Shown: positions 25,196 to 26,654 of the stretch, in pieces
Layout: the number at the start of each line of letters is the position of its first letter
Numbering within the stretch: the stretch's first letter is position 1
Notes under the pieces: generated by a model
The model's database searches: none
What the model was told of the DNA's origin: nothing
What the model saw: the letters and a program-made list of their open reading frames with translations, nothing else
NCBI GenBank assembly: GCA_026400595.1
Contig: JAPLOT010000058.1
Span: 1-26,654 of the forward strand
From: Alphaproteobacteria bacterium
GTDB lineage: Bacteria > Pseudomonadota > Alphaproteobacteria > Rhizobiales > Aestuariivirgaceae
Direction: 5' to 3'
DNA length: 26,654 nucleotides
Position numbers and translations under genes: made by a program

Positions 25196-26654
25196 TGAAA
25201 CGACTCCTCGCCATCATCCTGCTCGTCGCCTCAATGCTGGCCGGACCGGCGTCCGCACAGGAAGCTGCGAAGGGGTTCGTGGAGGGATTGCTCGAAAGCG
25301 TTCTTGCCGCCGAGGGCCGCAGTCTCAGCATCGAGGGCGTGGGCATCTCCCTCACCGGCGATCTCACCGTCGCGAAGGTCACGGTCCGCGATGGCAATGA
25401 TGCCTGGCTCGAGATCGAGCAGCTTTCGCTGGTCTGGCGCCCGCTGTCCCTGTTCTCCAAGCAGCTCGACATCACGTCGCTCACGGCCGGCAGGGTTCAC
25501 GTGAAGCGCATGCCGCAGTCGCCGGAGGGCAAGGTTGCGGCGCCGCCCGAACTCACCGACCTGCGCGCCGCCGTCATCCGGCAGCTTGACATCAGCCGGC
25601 TGCAGATCGACCAGCCGGTGCTTGGCCAGGACGTCGAGATGAAGCTCGCCGGTTCGGCCGAGATCACCGCCTCGCCCATCGAGATCCGGGCCGACATGAC
25701 GGCCTCGCGCCTCGATGGTCGAAGAGGCGATCTCAATGCCCGCGTCGTGCTCGATCCGCAGACCCGGCAGATCACGCTCGATGCTGGCTTCTCCGAAGAT
25801 GCCGATGGCGTCATCGCCAATCTCCTGGCACTGCGCGGCGATCCCTCCGTCGACGCAAGGCTCTCGGCAGCAGGTACCTTTGCCGACTGGTCCGGACGCT
25901 TCAGTCTTGCGCTGAACCAAAAGGAGAGCTTCGCGGGATCTGCCACGGCGGCGTCAGATTCGCTTGGCCAGACCATTACCCTGACGGGCGGCGGTGAGCT
26001 TGCACCGCTCCTGCCGCAATGGCTCGAGAGGCCTTTCGCCGGGGTCTCCACCCTCTCGGCAAGGGTGCTGGTACCCAAGGGCGCCGGCGCTGCCGACATC
26101 GACCACGTGAGCCTTGATGGTGCCGCCTACGGGTTCCGCATGGCCGGCGTGGCCGACTGGACCGGCACGCGCAACAACCTGACGGCCGAACTGATCGCAA
26201 AGGATCCTGCCTCAACCTTCGAGTTGCCGCGTTCGGCGCTGCTCGGCAACGGCACGGTGGCTGGACTTCAGCTCCGCGCACAAGTCGAAGGCGCCTATGC
26301 GTCGCCGGCCTGGCGTGCTTCGGTCGCCTGGGCCTCGCTCGCGGCTGACCGGCTCGGACTGGAGCGGATGGAGGCCACGCTTCAGGGCCAGGGCATCGGC
26401 CCCGTGACCTTCAATGGCGATCTCGCAGCGGATGTCTTCCAGGGTCGTAGCGGCACGCTTCCTCCCGCATCGCTGGGCCCCCTGAAGGGCAGCATCACCA
26501 GCACCCTGCGCGACGGCGGCAAGCTCGACATCGCGCAGACCGCATTGACCGTCGGCGCGGTTGCGCTCGGAGGCAGCGGGACGATCGAGACGGCAACCGG
26601 CAGTTTCGACCTGCGGATTCAGGGCAAGGCCGACAGTCCCCAGACCGGCATTGC
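25195..26654 (+). CDS. tamB: Translocation and assembly module TamB, 3' truncated by window edge
   Basis: From the ATG at 25195 the frame stays open for 486 codons to the end of the window. It starts with an N-terminal hydrophobic signal/anchor (MKRLLAIILLVASMLAGPAS), followed by repetitive beta-rich sequence (for example SLSIEGVGISLTGDLTVAKV) of the long beta-helical groove typical of TamB/AsmA-like proteins. The C-terminal DUF490 region is not in the window. Position immediately after tamA, with a TGATG overlap, supports the call. The protein would span the periplasm between the inner membrane and TamA. Confidence 0.92.
   Translation, partial: MKRLLAIILLVASMLAGPASAQEAAKGFVEGLLESVLAAEGRSLSIEGVGISLTGDLTVAKVTVRDGNDAWLEIEQLSLVWRPLSLFSKQLDITSLTAGRVHVKRMPQSPEGKVAAPPELTDLRAAVIRQLDISRLQIDQPVLGQDVEMKLAGSAEITASPIEIRADMTASRLDGRRGDLNARVVLDPQTRQITLDAGFSEDADGVIANLLALRGDPSVDARLSAAGTFADWSGRFSLALNQKESFAGSATAASDSLGQTITLTGGGELAPLLPQWLERPFAGVSTLSARVLVPKGAGAADIDHVSLDGAAYGFRMAGVADWTGTRNNLTAELIAKDPASTFELPRSALLGNGTVAGLQLRAQVEGAYASPAWRASVAWASLAADRLGLERMEATLQGQGIGPVTFNGDLAADVFQGRSGTLPPASLGPLKGSITSTLRDGGKLDIAQTALTVGAVALGGSGTIETATGSFDLRIQGKADSPQTGI

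Noticed and set aside
1..26654. CRISPR arrays, tRNA or rRNA genes, insertion sequences, integrases
   Set aside because: No repeat-spacer pattern, tRNA cloverleaf, rRNA sequence or transposase/integrase motif was seen on reading both strands.

Overview
The window reads as a GC-rich alphaproteobacterial chromosome, most likely Rhizobiales/Hyphomicrobiales. The evidence is the housekeeping block dapF - mtaB - ftsY - yciB (minus strand) next to cytochrome c maturation genes ccmC-ccmD-ccmG, an arrangement I associate with that order, plus a tamA-tamB pair at the right end. The taxonomic call is inference from gene content and protein character; no database was searched.

Layout. (1) 1-2604: the 3' part of a class-III PLP aminotransferase, followed at once by ccmC, a small ccmD and ccmG; ccmA and ccmB, normally upstream, are absent from the window. 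(2) 2620-3932: a divergent MarR-type regulator and a Nudix hydrolase. (3) 3916-8167, minus strand: a tightly packed housekeeping operon dapF-mtaB-ftsY-yciB with two 4-bp ATGA overlaps. (4) 8316-12519: an RND efflux adaptor lipoprotein and its inner-membrane pump. (5) 12516-15693: a B12-dependent diol/glycerol dehydratase (large and medium subunits fused, then the small subunit) and an isochorismatase-like cysteine hydrolase. (6) 15791-20538: a complete polyamine-type ABC importer (Tat-exported binding protein, ATPase, two permeases) and a short-chain dehydrogenase. (7) 20544-22859, minus strand: a kinase-like (APH fold) gene and a second class-III aminotransferase. (8) 23258-26654: tamA and the 5' part of tamB, the outer-membrane translocation and assembly module.

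Regions 5 to 7 look like an accessory catabolic island for an imported small cationic or amino-alcohol-like compound (importer, amidase-like hydrolase, kinase, aminotransferase, dehydrogenase, diol dehydratase). The substrate cannot be named from sequence. No dehydratase reactivase and no microcompartment shell gene is present in the window.

The most striking observation is that three genes in 11 kb (RND pump, dehydratase, kinase) each carry one clean internal deletion in an otherwise well-conserved sequence. Each deletion removes functionally central residues: the pump loses the TM4 Asp pair, the dehydratase loses two expected active-site residues, and the kinase loses part of its N-lobe. 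They are either real pseudogenising deletions or assembly errors, and the sequence alone cannot decide between the two.
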